In this document: positions 6,032 to 14,252 of the stretch, piece by piece
Numbering within the stretch: position 1 is the stretch's first letter
How the letters are laid out: every line of letters starts with the position of its first letter
Assembly (NCBI GenBank): GCA_017517745.1
Contig: JAFWYJ010000015.1
Location: 1 to 38,351, forward strand
Direction of reading: 5' to 3'
DNA length: 38,351 nt
DNA from: Clostridia bacterium
GTDB lineage: Bacteria > Bacillota > Clostridia > Oscillospirales > CAG-272
The notes under the pieces: generated by a model
Database searches by the model: none
Told to the model about the DNA's origin: nothing
Seen by the model: only the letters and a program-made list of their open reading frames with translations
Program-made: the position numbers and the translations under genes

Positions 6032-7693
6032 TTACTCCGCGGAAATGATATAATCGTAAATCGGCTGACCGCCCGACATGCAAACGATCTCGGCACCCGT
6101 GCCAATCTTCTCGCGCAGGATGGCAACCGCACGCTCCGCGCGCGCTTCGTCGATCTCCGCGCCGTAGAAAACCATCACATAGGAAGCGTCGGCAAAGCTC
6201 TCTCCGATCGCGGCCAAGCAGTCGGCGTTGTTGTCGGCAGAACAAATGATCTTGCCGTCCACCAAAGCCATGGTCTGTCCGCTGCTGATCTTGATGCCCT
6301 CAATCGAGGTGTCTCGCACAGCATAAGTAACCTGCGCCGTTCGCACCGTTTCGATCGCCGCCAGCATTTGGGCAGTGTTGGTCGCTTCGTCGGCGTCGGG
6401 GTTGAATCCGATCATCGCCGAAATTCCCTGCGGAACGCTCTTGGTCGGCAGCACGATCACCTTTTTGTCGGAGATCATTTCCGCCGCCTGCGCGGCAACC
6501 ATCTGAATATTTTTGTTGTTCGGCAACACGTAGACGTTCTTTGCCGGCGTGCGATTCACGCCGTCGATGATGTCCTGTGTGCTGGGGTTCATCGTCTGAC
6601 CACCGAAGACCGTGACGTCAACGCCAAGATCAAGGAACGCATCGCGGATCCCGTCTCCCATGCAAATGCTGACGAAGCCGAATTCCTTCTCCGCTTTTGC
6701 AACAACCGCCTCGGATGCAGCTGACGTCGCTTCCTCGCTCTTTCCCGCTTCACTTGCAACCAAATTCGAATGTTGCAACCGCATGTTTTCGACTTTCAAG
6801 GTTTCCAGCTCACCGTATTCCAGTGCCTTTTCGATCACCTGACCGGGGTGGTTGGTGTGGACGTGCAGCTTGATAATATCCTCCGCATCGACAAACACCA
6901 CGCTGTCTCCGATGCCGCAGACGAGATCGTGGAAATCGGTCGCCGTACCTTCGCCGCGGTATTTTTCCTTCTTTGCGACAATGCATTCGGTGCAATAAGC
7001 AAACTCGATGGAGCTTGTGTCAAAATCCGCAAAATTTGCGCTCGCCTCGGTCGCGCCGGTGGTTTCCTTGGCAACCACGGGATTGAACTTGAGCGCAGCA
7101 AGCATGCCCGAGATCAGGAACAAAAATCCGTAGCCACCCGCGTCAACCACGTTGGCTTCCTTCAGCACGGGAAGCAGATCGGGGGTCTTTGCCAGCGTTT
7201 TTTCACCGGTTTTCAATACGTATCCGAAAAGTCCCGCAGGATCGTCCTTATAGCGTCCCTTCGAAACGCGCTCGACCGCCTTTTCGGCGCAGACGCGCAT
7301 GACCGTGAGAATGGTTCCCTCGGTCGGCTTCATGACCGCCTTATAAGCCTCATCGGTTCCGCGCTTGAGTGCCGCCGCGATGTCGGCCGCAGTTGCCGTC
7401 TCCAATCCCTTGAGCGATTTCGCGATTCCGCGGAAAAAGAGCGACAAAATGGCTCCCGAGTTTCCGCGTGCCGAACGAAGCACCATGTTGGCGATCTTTT
7501 CGGCACAATCGCTCACCGTGCCGTCAAAGCCGCTCAGCGTGCGCACCGAAACCATCGTCAGCGTCATGTTGATGCCCGTATCTCCGTCCGGAACGGGAAA
7601 CACGTTCATATTATTGATGACAACCTTGTTGTTATCCAGGGCGTTTGCCGCCGAGATGACCATGTTGCACAGCGTATGTCCGTCAATTACCAT
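6032..7693 (-). CDS. fakA: Fatty acid kinase catalytic subunit FakA (DAK2 / YloV)
   Basis: This 553-residue protein has an N-terminal DhaL-like kinase domain: NVFPVPDGDTGINM (about 30-43) binds Mg-ATP, and RSARGNSGAI (73-82) follows. The middle domain and C-terminal DAK1-like half (ending GGQPIYDYIISAE) match the FakA family. FakA phosphorylates exogenous or recycled fatty acids held by FakB, producing acyl-phosphate for PlsX/PlsY phospholipid synthesis. The region around residue 315 is Ala/Glu-rich and probably a linker. It lies 6 nt downstream of fakB, so kinase and lipid-binding subunit are co-expressed. The Shine-Dalgarno GAGAGG lies within the end of fakB. Confidence 0.9.
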   Translation of the reverse strand: MVIDGHTLCNMVISAANALDNNKVVINNMNVFPVPDGDTGINMTLTMVSVRTLSGFDGTVSDCAEKIANMVLRSARGNSGAILSLFFRGIAKSLKGLETATAADIAAALKRGTDEAYKAVMKPTEGTILTVMRVCAEKAVERVSKGRYKDDPAGLFGYVLKTGEKTLAKTPDLLPVLKEANVVDAGGYGFLFLISGMLAALKFNPVVAKETTGATEASANFADFDTSSIEFAYCTECIVAKKEKYRGEGTATDFHDLVCGIGDSVVFVDAEDIIKLHVHTNHPGQVIEKALEYGELETLKVENMRLQHSNLVASEAGKSEEATSAASEAVVAKAEKEFGFVSICMGDGIRDAFLDLGVDVTVFGGQTMNPSTQDIIDGVNRTPAKNVYVLPNNKNIQMVAAQAAEMISDKKVIVLPTKSVPQGISAMIGFNPDADEATNTAQMLAAIETVRTAQVTYAVRDTSIEGIKISSGQTMALVDGKIICSADNNADCLAAIGESFADASYVMVFYGAEIDEARAERAVAILREKIGTGAEIVCMSGGQPIYDYIISAE

Positions 7694-7699
7694 GTCAAA

Positions 7700-8563
7700 T
7701 TACCTCTCACTTCCCAAAAAGAACAGCGCCAACGTACCCGGGCCGGAATGCGCACCGATCACGGGGCCGATAAAATCGATCACAACCTGCTTGACGCCAA
7801 GCTCCGCCTGCACGCGTCCCGCCAGATATTCCGCGTCCTCCACGCAGTCGCCGTGGCTGATGAACATCACGTCGTTTCTGCCTTCCAGCATCGTCTCCTT
7901 TGCCTTTTGGAAGATCGCGTCGATCGCGGCTTTTCTGCCGCGCACCTTGGAAACGTTGATCAGTCTTCCCGCATTGTCCACGTGCATGACAGGCTTGATG
8001 TTGAGCAACGAACCGACAACGGCGGTCGCCGCGCTGATGCGCCCGCCTCTCTTGAGGAAGAACAGATCGTCCACGGTGAACCAATGGCAAAGATTGAGCT
8101 TGTTGTTCTCCACAAAATCCTTCACGGTGTCAATATCCGAACCGTTCTCCTTCATCTTTGCGGCATACCAAACCAAAAGCCCCTGCCCCATCGAGGCGCA
8201 GAGCGTATCGACCGCGTAAAGCTTGCGGTCCGGGTATTGCTCGGCAAGCTCCTGCAGGGCAACGGAACTCGCGGAAAAGGTTCCGCTGAGCGCCGAGGAA
8301 AATCCGAGGTAAAGCAGATCCACGTCCTCCTTCAGGATCTCACCGAAAAACTCCAAAAACTGCTCGATGTTCGCGGCGTTGGTCGTCGCGCTCTTCTTTT
8401 CGCGCAACATCGTATAAATCGCACGAACGTCATCGGTGCTTTTCGCCTGTCTCTCCACACCGTCCACCATCACACCGAGCGGAACGATGCGCAGGCCGAG
8501 TTGTTCGGCTCTCTCAATCGAAAGATCCGCGGCGGAATCGGTAACAATCACATAATTTCTCAT
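7700..8563 (-). CDS. fakB: Fatty-acid binding protein FakB (DegV family)
   Basis: This 287-residue protein has the full DegV fold signature: TDSAADL near the N-terminus (8-14), the carboxylate-binding SSALSGT (89-95), FFLKRGGRIS in the middle, and GPVIGAHSGPGTLALFF at the C-terminus. DegV proteins bind one fatty acid in a tunnel and present it to FakA. The neighbouring fakA makes this assignment firm. A good AAAGGAG precedes the start. The 122-nt gap to the upstream marR gene has no clear promoter, so fakBA may be read from the marR promoter, although a weak separate promoter cannot be excluded. Confidence 0.9.
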   Translation of the reverse strand: MRNYVIVTDSAADLSIERAEQLGLRIVPLGVMVDGVERQAKSTDDVRAIYTMLREKKSATTNAANIEQFLEFFGEILKEDVDLLYLGFSSALSGTFSASSVALQELAEQYPDRKLYAVDTLCASMGQGLLVWYAAKMKENGSDIDTVKDFVENNKLNLCHWFTVDDLFFLKRGGRISAATAVVGSLLNIKPVMHVDNAGRLINVSKVRGRKAAIDAIFQKAKETMLEGRNDVMFISHGDCVEDAEYLAGRVQAELGVKQVVIDFIGPVIGAHSGPGTLALFFLGSER

Positions 8564-8685
8564 AAAATTTTACTCCTTTCCATCGGAAGCGCACCGTTTT
8601 TTGCGAGCAACCCGCAGGCGCATTCCGTTGTCCCCGCGCATAGGCGGCATGATCTTATCGTTTTTGCTGTTCAAGCAAGAAAATT
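8564..8685. other. Gap between marR and fakB, no gene seen
   Basis: This 122-nt stretch has no convincing promoter, hairpin or reading frame. It probably is part of the marR-fakB-fakA transcript. Confidence 0.4.
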
Positions 8686-9192
8686 TCAGGTTTTTCCGAC
8701 CTCCGAATCGGTCAATTTTACGAGATGATCCGTGCAATCGCGCTCGTCTGCAACAAGTCTGAAATTGTGATAGATCTTTTGCAGCGTGTCATAAAAAGCC
8801 GCAAGCTCCTCTGCCGAAATTCCGGCGGCAACGCGCCCCTGCACCTCCATGCCTTCCTCGGAAATCGAGCGTGCGAGCTGCTCGCCTTTCTCGGTCAGTG
8901 TGATGCGCGCGTTGTAATTCTTTCGCTTGCCGTGTCCCGTTTCGGGCATTTGAACGTAGCCCTCTCGCAAAAGCATCTCGATCTCACGGGATACCAATGA
9001 GCGCGAGATCTTACTCTTTGCGGCAAGCTCTGCCGCCGTCAAGCCTTCCGGGTGTGCATGAAGCTCATAAATCCAAAAAATATGAACGCTCTTCACTCCG
9101 AACTCCGGAGCAACGTCGATCTTGATTTTGTGAATACATTTATGGATTCCGTCGATCAAAAGCGTGAACAGATAAAATCTTTCCGCAATCAT
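8686..9192 (-). CDS. MarR-family transcriptional regulator
   Basis: This 168-residue protein has the MarR winged-helix layout: helical dimerisation N-terminus, HTH LTAAELAAKSKISRSLVSRE then EMLLREGYVQ, a wing with GKRKNYNARITLTEKGE, and a C-terminal helix. ATG 9192 is chosen because the consensus promoter predicts a transcript start near 9255. That excludes the longer in-frame start at 9273; GGAGG lies 14 bases upstream, rather far. A 16-bp inverted repeat brackets the promoter and is the likely autoregulatory operator. The downstream fakB-fakA genes suggest a fatty-acid or acyl-ACP-sensing role comparable to streptococcal FabT, also a MarR protein (inference). Confidence 0.85.
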   Translation of the reverse strand: MIAERFYLFTLLIDGIHKCIHKIKIDVAPEFGVKSVHIFWIYELHAHPEGLTAAELAAKSKISRSLVSREIEMLLREGYVQMPETGHGKRKNYNARITLTEKGEQLARSISEEGMEVQGRVAAGISAEELAAFYDTLQKIYHNFRLVADERDCTDHLVKLTDSEVGKT

Positions 9193-9235
9193 CCTATGAC
9201 CATCAACCTCCGTTTGTTGATTCAATGAATAAGAT

Positions 9236-9291
9236 GTTAACAAGTGAACATCTCCGTCTATATTATAACACAATCATGTTTACTTGTCAAC
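9236..9291. promoter_or_regulatory. Inverted-repeat operator around marR promoter
   Basis: GTTAACAAGTGAACAT (9236-9251) and ATGTTTACTTGTCAAC (9276-9291) match in 14 of 16 positions when inverted. One arm covers the -35 box and the other the start of the transcript. Two such sites bracketing a promoter are typical of MarR autorepression. Confidence 0.75.
9262..9290 (-). promoter_or_regulatory. Consensus promoter of marR
   Basis: On the minus strand TTGACA (9290-9285), a 17-bp spacer and TATAAT (9267-9262). Confidence 0.88.
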
Positions 9292-9299
9292 ATTTTTCT

Positions 9300-9596
9300 G
9301 CCAAAGAGAGAAAAAGAATTCAAAAAATTGAAAATTTTAGAAAAAATATTGATTTCTTACCTATATCATAATATAAAAAGCGCAAAAAAACAACCCCCGA
9401 TCCCAAAATCATCTTCTACTCTTTCGCACAGCACCTCCAACCCCGGTAGAATGGCATTCTACTTGGAGTAGAGTCACCCGTGTGTCGACAAAAAACGCTT
9501 CAAAAGGAAAGAAACCGCGGATTTGTCGGGAGGTTCCGCAATTGTTTTTTGTGTGCGAGCTTTTGAAAAAGCGCCCTCCGCACCTCTCGACAAGAC
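9300..9596. other. AT-rich intergenic region with hairpins, no gene seen
   Basis: The left part is AT-rich without a supported gene. A perfect GTAGAATG/CATTCTAC hairpin lies near 9450, framed by CTCCAA...TTGGAG. From 9523 to 9592 an imperfect inverted repeat (TGTCGGGAGGT ... ACCTCTCGACA) encloses GAGCTTTTGAAAAAGCGC, resembling the dispersed repeat family. It lies just past the lysR stop codon and may serve as its terminator. Confidence 0.45.
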
Positions 9597-10487
9597 TCAG
9601 CGGGAAAACTCATTGGCCTGGATATATTCGATGAAGGTTCTCAAGCTTTTTGACATCCATTTATTTTTATGATAGATGAGCTGCTTCCAAATTTCGGTAT
9701 TCATGTCGGTCACATCAAGATAGCAAAGCGTTCCCGCTTCAATGAGATCCTGTGTCACAAAATCGGGGAGATAGGAGATCATATCACTCTGGGCAAGAAC
9801 GTGTGTGATCATGTCGGTTCTTCCGATTTCGAGCACGGGGGTGATGTCCAGGGATTTTTTGGCAAGCTCCTTGTCAAACACGCGGCGGTAGCCCTGACCG
9901 TACTCGGTCAGAATGAACGGCTCGTTTACGATGTCAGCCATTTTGAGATTGCGCCTGCCGGCGAATTTTGATTTCGCGTTTGCGACAAAGTGCATGGAAA
10001 GCGGTTCTTCTCGGGCGATCACGTAATCCTTTCTATAAGAATGGCTGTCAAGCGTCATGATGGCATCGGCTTCGTTGTGGTCGAGCATCTCGAACATGAC
10101 CGCGGTGTCCGCGGTTGTAAATTTTACCGATATATTGGGATACTTGTTGTGAAAATCGATATAGTGCGAGTTGATGATCTTCTCGCAGACCGAGTCGGGC
10201 GTGACAATGTGAATGTGACCGCTGCTTTCTTCCTCTTTCTTGAGATTTTCCTTGAAGCTGTCTGTCAGCGCGCGGATCTGATGCGCGTAGGACACCAACT
10301 CGCGCCCGCGTTCGGTCAGCGTGATCGTGTGATTGATGCGCTCAAACAAAAGGCATCCGAGCTCCTCCTCAAGCTGCTTGATCTGAAAGGAAATCGTGGA
10401 TTGCGAATAGCCGAGTTGCTCCGCCGCTCGGGTGAAGCTGCCAAGCTCGGCAACGTGAATGAACGTGATCAGATTTCTTAATTCCAT
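9597..10487 (-). CDS. LysR-family transcriptional regulator
   Basis: This 296-residue protein has the LysR N-terminal HTH (LITFIHVAELGSFTRAAEQL, YSQSTISFQIKQLEEELG) in the first 60 residues and a periplasmic-binding-like effector domain from about 90 onward. Two adjacent ATGs exist; 10487 is preferred because GGAGG is then six bases away rather than three. It is divergently arranged with the sodium:solute symporter at 10653, and a T-N11-A dyad lies between them. LysR regulators usually control the divergent gene in response to its substrate, so it probably activates the symporter gene (inference). The effector is unknown. Confidence 0.9.
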   Translation of the reverse strand: MELRNLITFIHVAELGSFTRAAEQLGYSQSTISFQIKQLEEELGCLLFERINHTITLTERGRELVSYAHQIRALTDSFKENLKKEEESSGHIHIVTPDSVCEKIINSHYIDFHNKYPNISVKFTTADTAVMFEMLDHNEADAIMTLDSHSYRKDYVIAREEPLSMHFVANAKSKFAGRRNLKMADIVNEPFILTEYGQGYRRVFDKELAKKSLDITPVLEIGRTDMITHVLAQSDMISYLPDFVTQDLIEAGTLCYLDVTDMNTEIWKQLIYHKNKWMSKSLRTFIEYIQANEFSR

Positions 10488-10500
10488 CATATACCTCCAT

Positions 10501-10517
10501 CATCGAAAAAATCGATG
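10501..10517. promoter_or_regulatory. LysR-type T-N11-A box
   Basis: CATCGA-AAAAA-TCGATG is a perfect dyad whose T10503 and A10515 are 11 bases apart, the classical LysR binding pattern. It lies in the lysR 5' region and 22 bp upstream of the symporter -35 box. Confidence 0.7.
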
Positions 10518-10538
10518 GCAAATATCAAAACCATTCGC

Positions 10539-10567
10539 TTGACTAATGCTGAGAAGTATTATATAAT
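10539..10567 (+). promoter_or_regulatory. Promoter of sodium:solute symporter gene
   Basis: TTGACT (10539-10544), a 17-bp spacer and TATAAT (10562-10567). Confidence 0.8.
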
Positions 10568-10652
10568 AAAGTCACACAAAAAACAAGTCCTTTGAGAAAA
10601 ATTCTTTTCAAAAAAGAAAAAAACGGGGACGGACAACGGAGGAACACAAACA

Positions 10653-12215
10653 ATGACAACCCCACAACTCTACACCGTCATTGCACTCGCGATATATGCC
10701 GTGACAATGGCTTTGATTGGCTGTATCAGCTACGGCAAATCCAAAACGCTCGACGGATTTCTCTTGGGAGGAAGAAAAATCGGCGCATGGTCAACCGCTT
10801 TTGCTTACGGCAGCGCGTATTTTTCTGCGGTTGTATTCATTGGCTATGCAGGTCAACACGGTTGGAATATCGGCATTGGCGCCGTTTGGATCGGAATTGG
10901 AAACACCGTTATCGGATGCTTGCTTTCTTGGCTTCTGTTTGCAAACAAAACCCGAAAGATGACAAAGAAGCTGAACGCACGAACCATGCCGGATTACTTT
11001 GAAAAAAGATATGCCTCCAAGGGAATGAAAATTTTGGCGGCGGCAATCATCTTCGTCTTTCTCGTTCCGTACTCCGCAGCCGTTTACAAGGGACTCGGCT
11101 CTTTGTTCAGCGCGGTATTTCCGAGCGTTGACACATGGGTGTGGATGCTGATCATCGCGTGTCTTACCGCGGTATATCTTGTCGCCGGCGGATACATCGC
11201 AACGGCATATACCAATCTCATTCAGGGTATTATTATGCTTGTCGGTGTCATTTGTCTGGTGGTTGCCGTACTTTCTCACGATGCGGTTGGCGGCATTTCG
11301 GGACTGATTGAAAACTTGGGAAAATTCCAGTCGCTTCCCACAGATCCCAATCCCACAACGGGCGCACAGCTGACCGACATCTTCGGCGGCTCGTCTTTCA
11401 AGTTCCTTTGCTTCAATATTATGCTCACAAGCTTCGGTACGTGGGGACTTCCGCAGATGATCGGCAAATTCTACGCGATCAAGGATACCGCGGCAATCAA
11501 GCGCGGTACGATTATTTCCACAATCTTCTGCATCGTGATCGGTTGCGGCGCATACCTGATTGGAAGCACCTCGCGTCTGATCCTCGGCGGTCAGCTTCCC
11601 GAGGGCGGAGTCGATGCCGTTATTCCCGCGCTTTTGATGGAGGTTCTCGGCGGCGGAACGCTCGGCATCATCCTGCTTGCCATCATCATGATCCTGCTTC
11701 TTTCCGCGTCTATGTCCACGCTGGAAGCGGTGGTTCTGACCTCCGCCTCCGCAGTCGCGGTCGATTTGATTCCTGCCGTGAGCAAAAAAGAAATTCCCGC
11801 GAAAAAGCAGATGCTTCTCACGAGAACCCTTTGCCTTGTTTTCGTGGCATGCTCGTTCGTTTTCGCAACGCAGAACATTCCGATCATCGTCAGCCTGATG
11901 TCCTTCTCTTGGGGAATCGTGTCGGGTTGCTTCATCGGTCCGTACATTTGGGGACTCTTTTCCAAAAAGATCACCAAGATCGGCGCGTATGCGGGCATTC
12001 TCTCGGGACTGCTCACCGTTGGCGGTGCAACTCTTGTGATCTCTCTGAACTCCGGTTTTGGTGCGGCTGCTTCCAAGTCGCCTGAAATGGGCGTTGCGGC
12101 AATGGCGATCTCCTTCGTTGTCGTTCCCGTTGTCAGCTTGCTGACAAAAAACAAGGCGAAAGAACAAGAGCGTGTGGAAGAGATCTTCACTTGCTACAAA
12201 GAAGAAACCGAATAA
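10653..12215 (+). CDS. Sodium:solute symporter (SSS family)
   Basis: This 520-residue protein has about 13 hydrophobic segments and SSS family hallmarks: an N-terminal LGGRKIGAWSTAFAYGSAYF stretch, AGGYIATAYTNLIQGIIML in the middle and SASMSTLEAVVLTSAS in the sodium-site region. Members co-transport sodium with pantothenate, proline, sialic acid, sugars or monocarboxylates; the substrate here cannot be told. Codon use and GC are somewhat lower at the start than in neighbours. ATG 10653 follows GGAGG by ten bases. It is expressed from its own promoter under probable LysR control and is followed by two hairpins (12221-12243, 12285-12302). Confidence 0.9.
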   Translation: MTTPQLYTVIALAIYAVTMALIGCISYGKSKTLDGFLLGGRKIGAWSTAFAYGSAYFSAVVFIGYAGQHGWNIGIGAVWIGIGNTVIGCLLSWLLFANKTRKMTKKLNARTMPDYFEKRYASKGMKILAAAIIFVFLVPYSAAVYKGLGSLFSAVFPSVDTWVWMLIIACLTAVYLVAGGYIATAYTNLIQGIIMLVGVICLVVAVLSHDAVGGISGLIENLGKFQSLPTDPNPTTGAQLTDIFGGSSFKFLCFNIMLTSFGTWGLPQMIGKFYAIKDTAAIKRGTIISTIFCIVIGCGAYLIGSTSRLILGGQLPEGGVDAVIPALLMEVLGGGTLGIILLAIIMILLLSASMSTLEAVVLTSASAVAVDLIPAVSKKEIPAKKQMLLTRTLCLVFVACSFVFATQNIPIIVSLMSFSWGIVSGCFIGPYIWGLFSKKITKIGAYAGILSGLLTVGGATLVISLNSGFGAAASKSPEMGVAAMAISFVVVPVVSLLTKNKAKEQERVEEIFTCYKEETE

Positions 12216-12220
12216 GACGC

Positions 12221-12243
12221 GTAGGGCAGGCTTGCTGCCCTAC
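12221..12243. terminator. GTAGGG-type hairpin after symporter gene
   Basis: GTAGGGCAG / CTGCCCTAC form a 9-bp stem five bases after the stop codon. The T tract is weak. It has the same GTAGGG...CCCTAC ends as hairpins at 21270-21297 and 21354. Confidence 0.6.
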
Positions 12244-12284
12244 GTTTCAAAATCAAAATCAACAAAAAATTGCGACAAAAAAAG

Positions 12285-12302
12285 CCCGCACGATTGTGCG
12301 GG
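12285..12302. terminator. Bidirectional terminator between symporter and tRNA
   Basis: CCCGCAC-GATT-GTGCGGG is followed by ATTTTTT on the plus strand and by CTTTTTTTG on the minus strand. It directly follows the CCA end of the tRNA on the minus strand. Confidence 0.88.
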
Positions 12303-12308
12303 ATTTTT

Positions 12309-12384
12309 TGGAGCTGGTAATCAGAATCGAACTGATGACCTCGTCATTACCAATGACGTGCTCTACCGACTGAGCCATACCAGC
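12309..12384 (-). tRNA. trnT: tRNA-Thr (anticodon GGT)
   Basis: The minus-strand sequence folds as a complete 76-nt cloverleaf. The acceptor GCTGGTA pairs with TACCAGC, the D arm is GCTC-AGTCGGTA-GAGC, the anticodon stem CGTCA/TGACG encloses loop TTGGTAA, and the T arm is ATCAG-TTCGATT-CTGAT. The discriminator base is T and CCA is encoded. Anticodon GGT reads ACC and ACU threonine codons. Confidence 0.97.
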
Positions 12385-12400
12385 GTCTTGCGACTCATGT

Positions 12401-12429
12401 ATTATAACAGACTTTGAGACGTTTGTCAA
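12401..12429 (-). promoter_or_regulatory. Consensus promoter of tRNA-Thr
   Basis: On the minus strand TTGACA (12429-12424), a 17-bp spacer and TATAAT (12406-12401), ending 17 bp before the mature tRNA 5' end. Confidence 0.9.
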
Positions 12430-12478
12430 GGGTTTTTTTGAAAAAATTAAAAATATTTTGCGAATTGCTTGAAAAAAC

Positions 12479-12508
12479 TTGACTTGACGTCAATCCGCAT
12501 GATACAAT
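12479..12508 (+). promoter_or_regulatory. Promoter of DUF4838 gene
   Basis: TTGACT (12479-12484), an 18-bp spacer and TACAAT (12503-12508), 31 bp before the start codon. A TTGACG copy overlaps it at 12484, so the exact -35 is uncertain. Confidence 0.6.
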
Positions 12509-12538
12509 AAAGCAACTCAAGGAAAGCGAGGTTTGCAA

Positions 12539-13474
12539 ATGAAAAGTGAAATTTTGATTCATCCCGAAGAACTGACCGAAAAGCAGATCGACCGCATGGC
12601 GTCGCGCGGTGTCAACGTGCTCGGACTCCATCCCGTGGGCGGTGACAGTGCCGTCGACTCCCTGAACCGACTGTTGGCGCAAATTGAACAGCCCTCTTTC
12701 CGCATCCTTTTGGACTACGCCGCAGAATGCGGTCTGGAAATTGAATACGAAATGCACGCCGCAAGCTATCTGCTCCCGCGCGAGCTGTTTGAGACGCATC
12801 CGGAATACTTCCGCATGAACGAGGACGGCGAGCGTGTCGCCGATTACAATTTCTGCGTTTCCAATTCCGAGGGACTTGAGATCGTTGCCGCTCGCGCCGC
12901 AGAGCTGGCGCACAGACTCTATCGCAGTCGCCCCGCCTACTATTTCTGGATGGACGACATCCGCGAAAAGCCCTGCCACTGTCCCGCGTGCCGCAAGCTG
13001 TCTGTCGCGGAGCAACAGCTGACCGCACTCAACCGCATGATCCGCGAAATCCGCAAAACGATTCCCAACGCGAAAATGGCGCACATCGCCTATCTCGATT
13101 GCATCGACGTGCCGCACGCAGTCAAGCCCGAGGAGGGGATCTTTCTGGAGTTCGCGCCGATCGAAAAATATAAAGACCGCCCCGACCGCACGCGAGAGGA
13201 GGAGGAGCGTCGCATGATGCCGCTTTTGTTGGATTATTTCGGCAAAGAGGACGCCAAGGTCTTGGAATATTGGCTCGACAACTCGCTCTTCTCTCACTGG
13301 AAGAAGCCTCCCAAGCCCTTTTCCGCCGATCCCGAAAAGGTCAAAGCCGAGGTTCTCGATTATGCCGACGCGGGCTTTTCTCTGATCGCCACCTTCGGAT
13401 GCTACCTCGGCGAGGACTACGAGGCGCTTTACGGCGAACCGAATATTACGCCGTTTACCGATGCATTTCTTTGA
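12539..13474 (+). CDS. DUF4838-like putative glycoside hydrolase-type protein
   Basis: This 311-residue cytosolic protein (no signal peptide) resembles the TIM-barrel DUF4838 family linked to alpha-glucuronidase-like enzymes. The central motif YYFWMDDIREKPCHCPAC (about residues 138-155) combines the Trp-Asp-Asp seen in that family with three Cys, perhaps a small metal site. Other barrel elements are VNVLGLHPVGG near the start, EIEYEMHA, AHIAYLDCIDVP, IFLEFAPIEKY and LEYWLDNSLF. Substrate and activity are unknown. The start has GGAAAGCGAGG upstream. It is monocistronic between the tRNA promoter region and its own terminator at 13484. A secreted glycosidase would have a signal peptide; its absence suggests an intracellular sugar substrate or a non-enzymatic role. 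Confidence 0.65.
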   Translation: MKSEILIHPEELTEKQIDRMASRGVNVLGLHPVGGDSAVDSLNRLLAQIEQPSFRILLDYAAECGLEIEYEMHAASYLLPRELFETHPEYFRMNEDGERVADYNFCVSNSEGLEIVAARAAELAHRLYRSRPAYYFWMDDIREKPCHCPACRKLSVAEQQLTALNRMIREIRKTIPNAKMAHIAYLDCIDVPHAVKPEEGIFLEFAPIEKYKDRPDRTREEEERRMMPLLLDYFGKEDAKVLEYWLDNSLFSHWKKPPKPFSADPEKVKAEVLDYADAGFSLIATFGCYLGEDYEALYGEPNITPFTDAFL

Positions 13475-13483
13475 TATCGAATC

Positions 13484-13508
13484 CCACCGTTCCCCCTCCG
13501 AACGGTGG
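13484..13508 (+). terminator. Terminator after DUF4838 gene
   Basis: CCACCGTTC / GAACGGTGG stem with a 7-nt C-rich loop, followed by TTCTTTTATTTTTT. Confidence 0.9.
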
Positions 13509-13564
13509 TTCTTTTATTTTTTCGAAAAATTTTGAAATTATTTGATATTTTTTTGTAATTACTA

Positions 13565-13593
13565 TTGACAATCATTTGATTATATGTTATAAT
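13565..13593 (+). promoter_or_regulatory. Promoter of three-gene membrane operon
   Basis: TTGACA (13565-13570), a 17-bp spacer and TATAAT (13588-13593). Confidence 0.9.
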
Positions 13594-13637
13594 TTAGAAA
13601 AAGCAACAAGCGGTTGCAAAAAGAAAGGTGGGATCAA

Positions 13638-14252
13638 ATGAAAAACATCAACCAAATCAAAGCCGCCGTATTGGCGCAAAATCCGGACCTCAAGCGATTT
13701 CGCGCAAAGAAGTTAGCCGTTTTCTTCCTCAAACTGGCAGGACTGGAGGCTTTGGCGGTGGCACTCACGGCTGCTCTGCTTTCTCACAAAATCGTCGCCG
13801 CAATTCCCATCGGTGTTGTGCTGGCGCTTCTGTTGCCGTTCTTGGTTCTGAAAGCACACAAATTCTTTGTGTTTGGCGTGCGGCTGGGAAAGGTCGTTGA
13901 GGTCAAGATCGTTCAGCGGAGGGCGGACTCGCAAAGAGGTTGGCTCTGGGGATATGCGAGCATGACCGATAGACAGTTTGCCGTTTTTAAGCTCGAGGAT
14001 GAAAAAGGACATACCTCCTACGTTGAGCTGGAAGCGCGTTTTCATGCCTGCATCTACGAGGGCGACGTGCTTCTGCGCCTGGCGGGAGTTCCCTACCCCA
14101 TCAATCTCAAGCGTCACACCAAAGCCCTCTGCCCCATTTGCGGCAATATCATGCCGCGCGAGAGCACGCGTTGCGTCGGCTGTGACGCCGATGTGGTGCA
14201 GACGCTTGGAAATTTTGAAGAAGTTACAAAAACAAGGAGTGATTTCTCATGA
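13638..14252 (+). CDS. Membrane protein with C-terminal zinc ribbon, paralog 1
   Basis: This 204-residue protein of unknown function has a basic N-terminus, two adjacent membrane segments (about 27-47 and 52-70) and a cytosolic domain of about 100 residues containing ELEARFHACIYEGD and GVPYPINLKRHTKALCP. It ends in a zinc ribbon with CPICG and CVGCD pairs near residues 171-190. The start has AAAGGTGGG upstream. The stop overlaps the ATG of its paralog (ATGA), so the two are translationally coupled. DNA at 13810-13915 is identical to 14421-14526, and 14115-14179 is identical to 14732-14796, implying very recent duplication or gene conversion. The protein pattern suggests a small sensor or quality-control factor, but nothing direct supports a function. 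Confidence 0.8.
   Translation: MKNINQIKAAVLAQNPDLKRFRAKKLAVFFLKLAGLEALAVALTAALLSHKIVAAIPIGVVLALLLPFLVLKAHKFFVFGVRLGKVVEVKIVQRRADSQRGWLWGYASMTDRQFAVFKLEDEKGHTSYVELEARFHACIYEGDVLLRLAGVPYPINLKRHTKALCPICGNIMPRESTRCVGCDADVVQTLGNFEEVTKTRSDFS

Noticed and set aside
6770-8728. 652-codon plus-strand open frame antisense to fakA/fakB
   Set aside because: FakA and FakB motifs are on the minus strand; the antisense protein is His/Arg-rich without recognisable domains.
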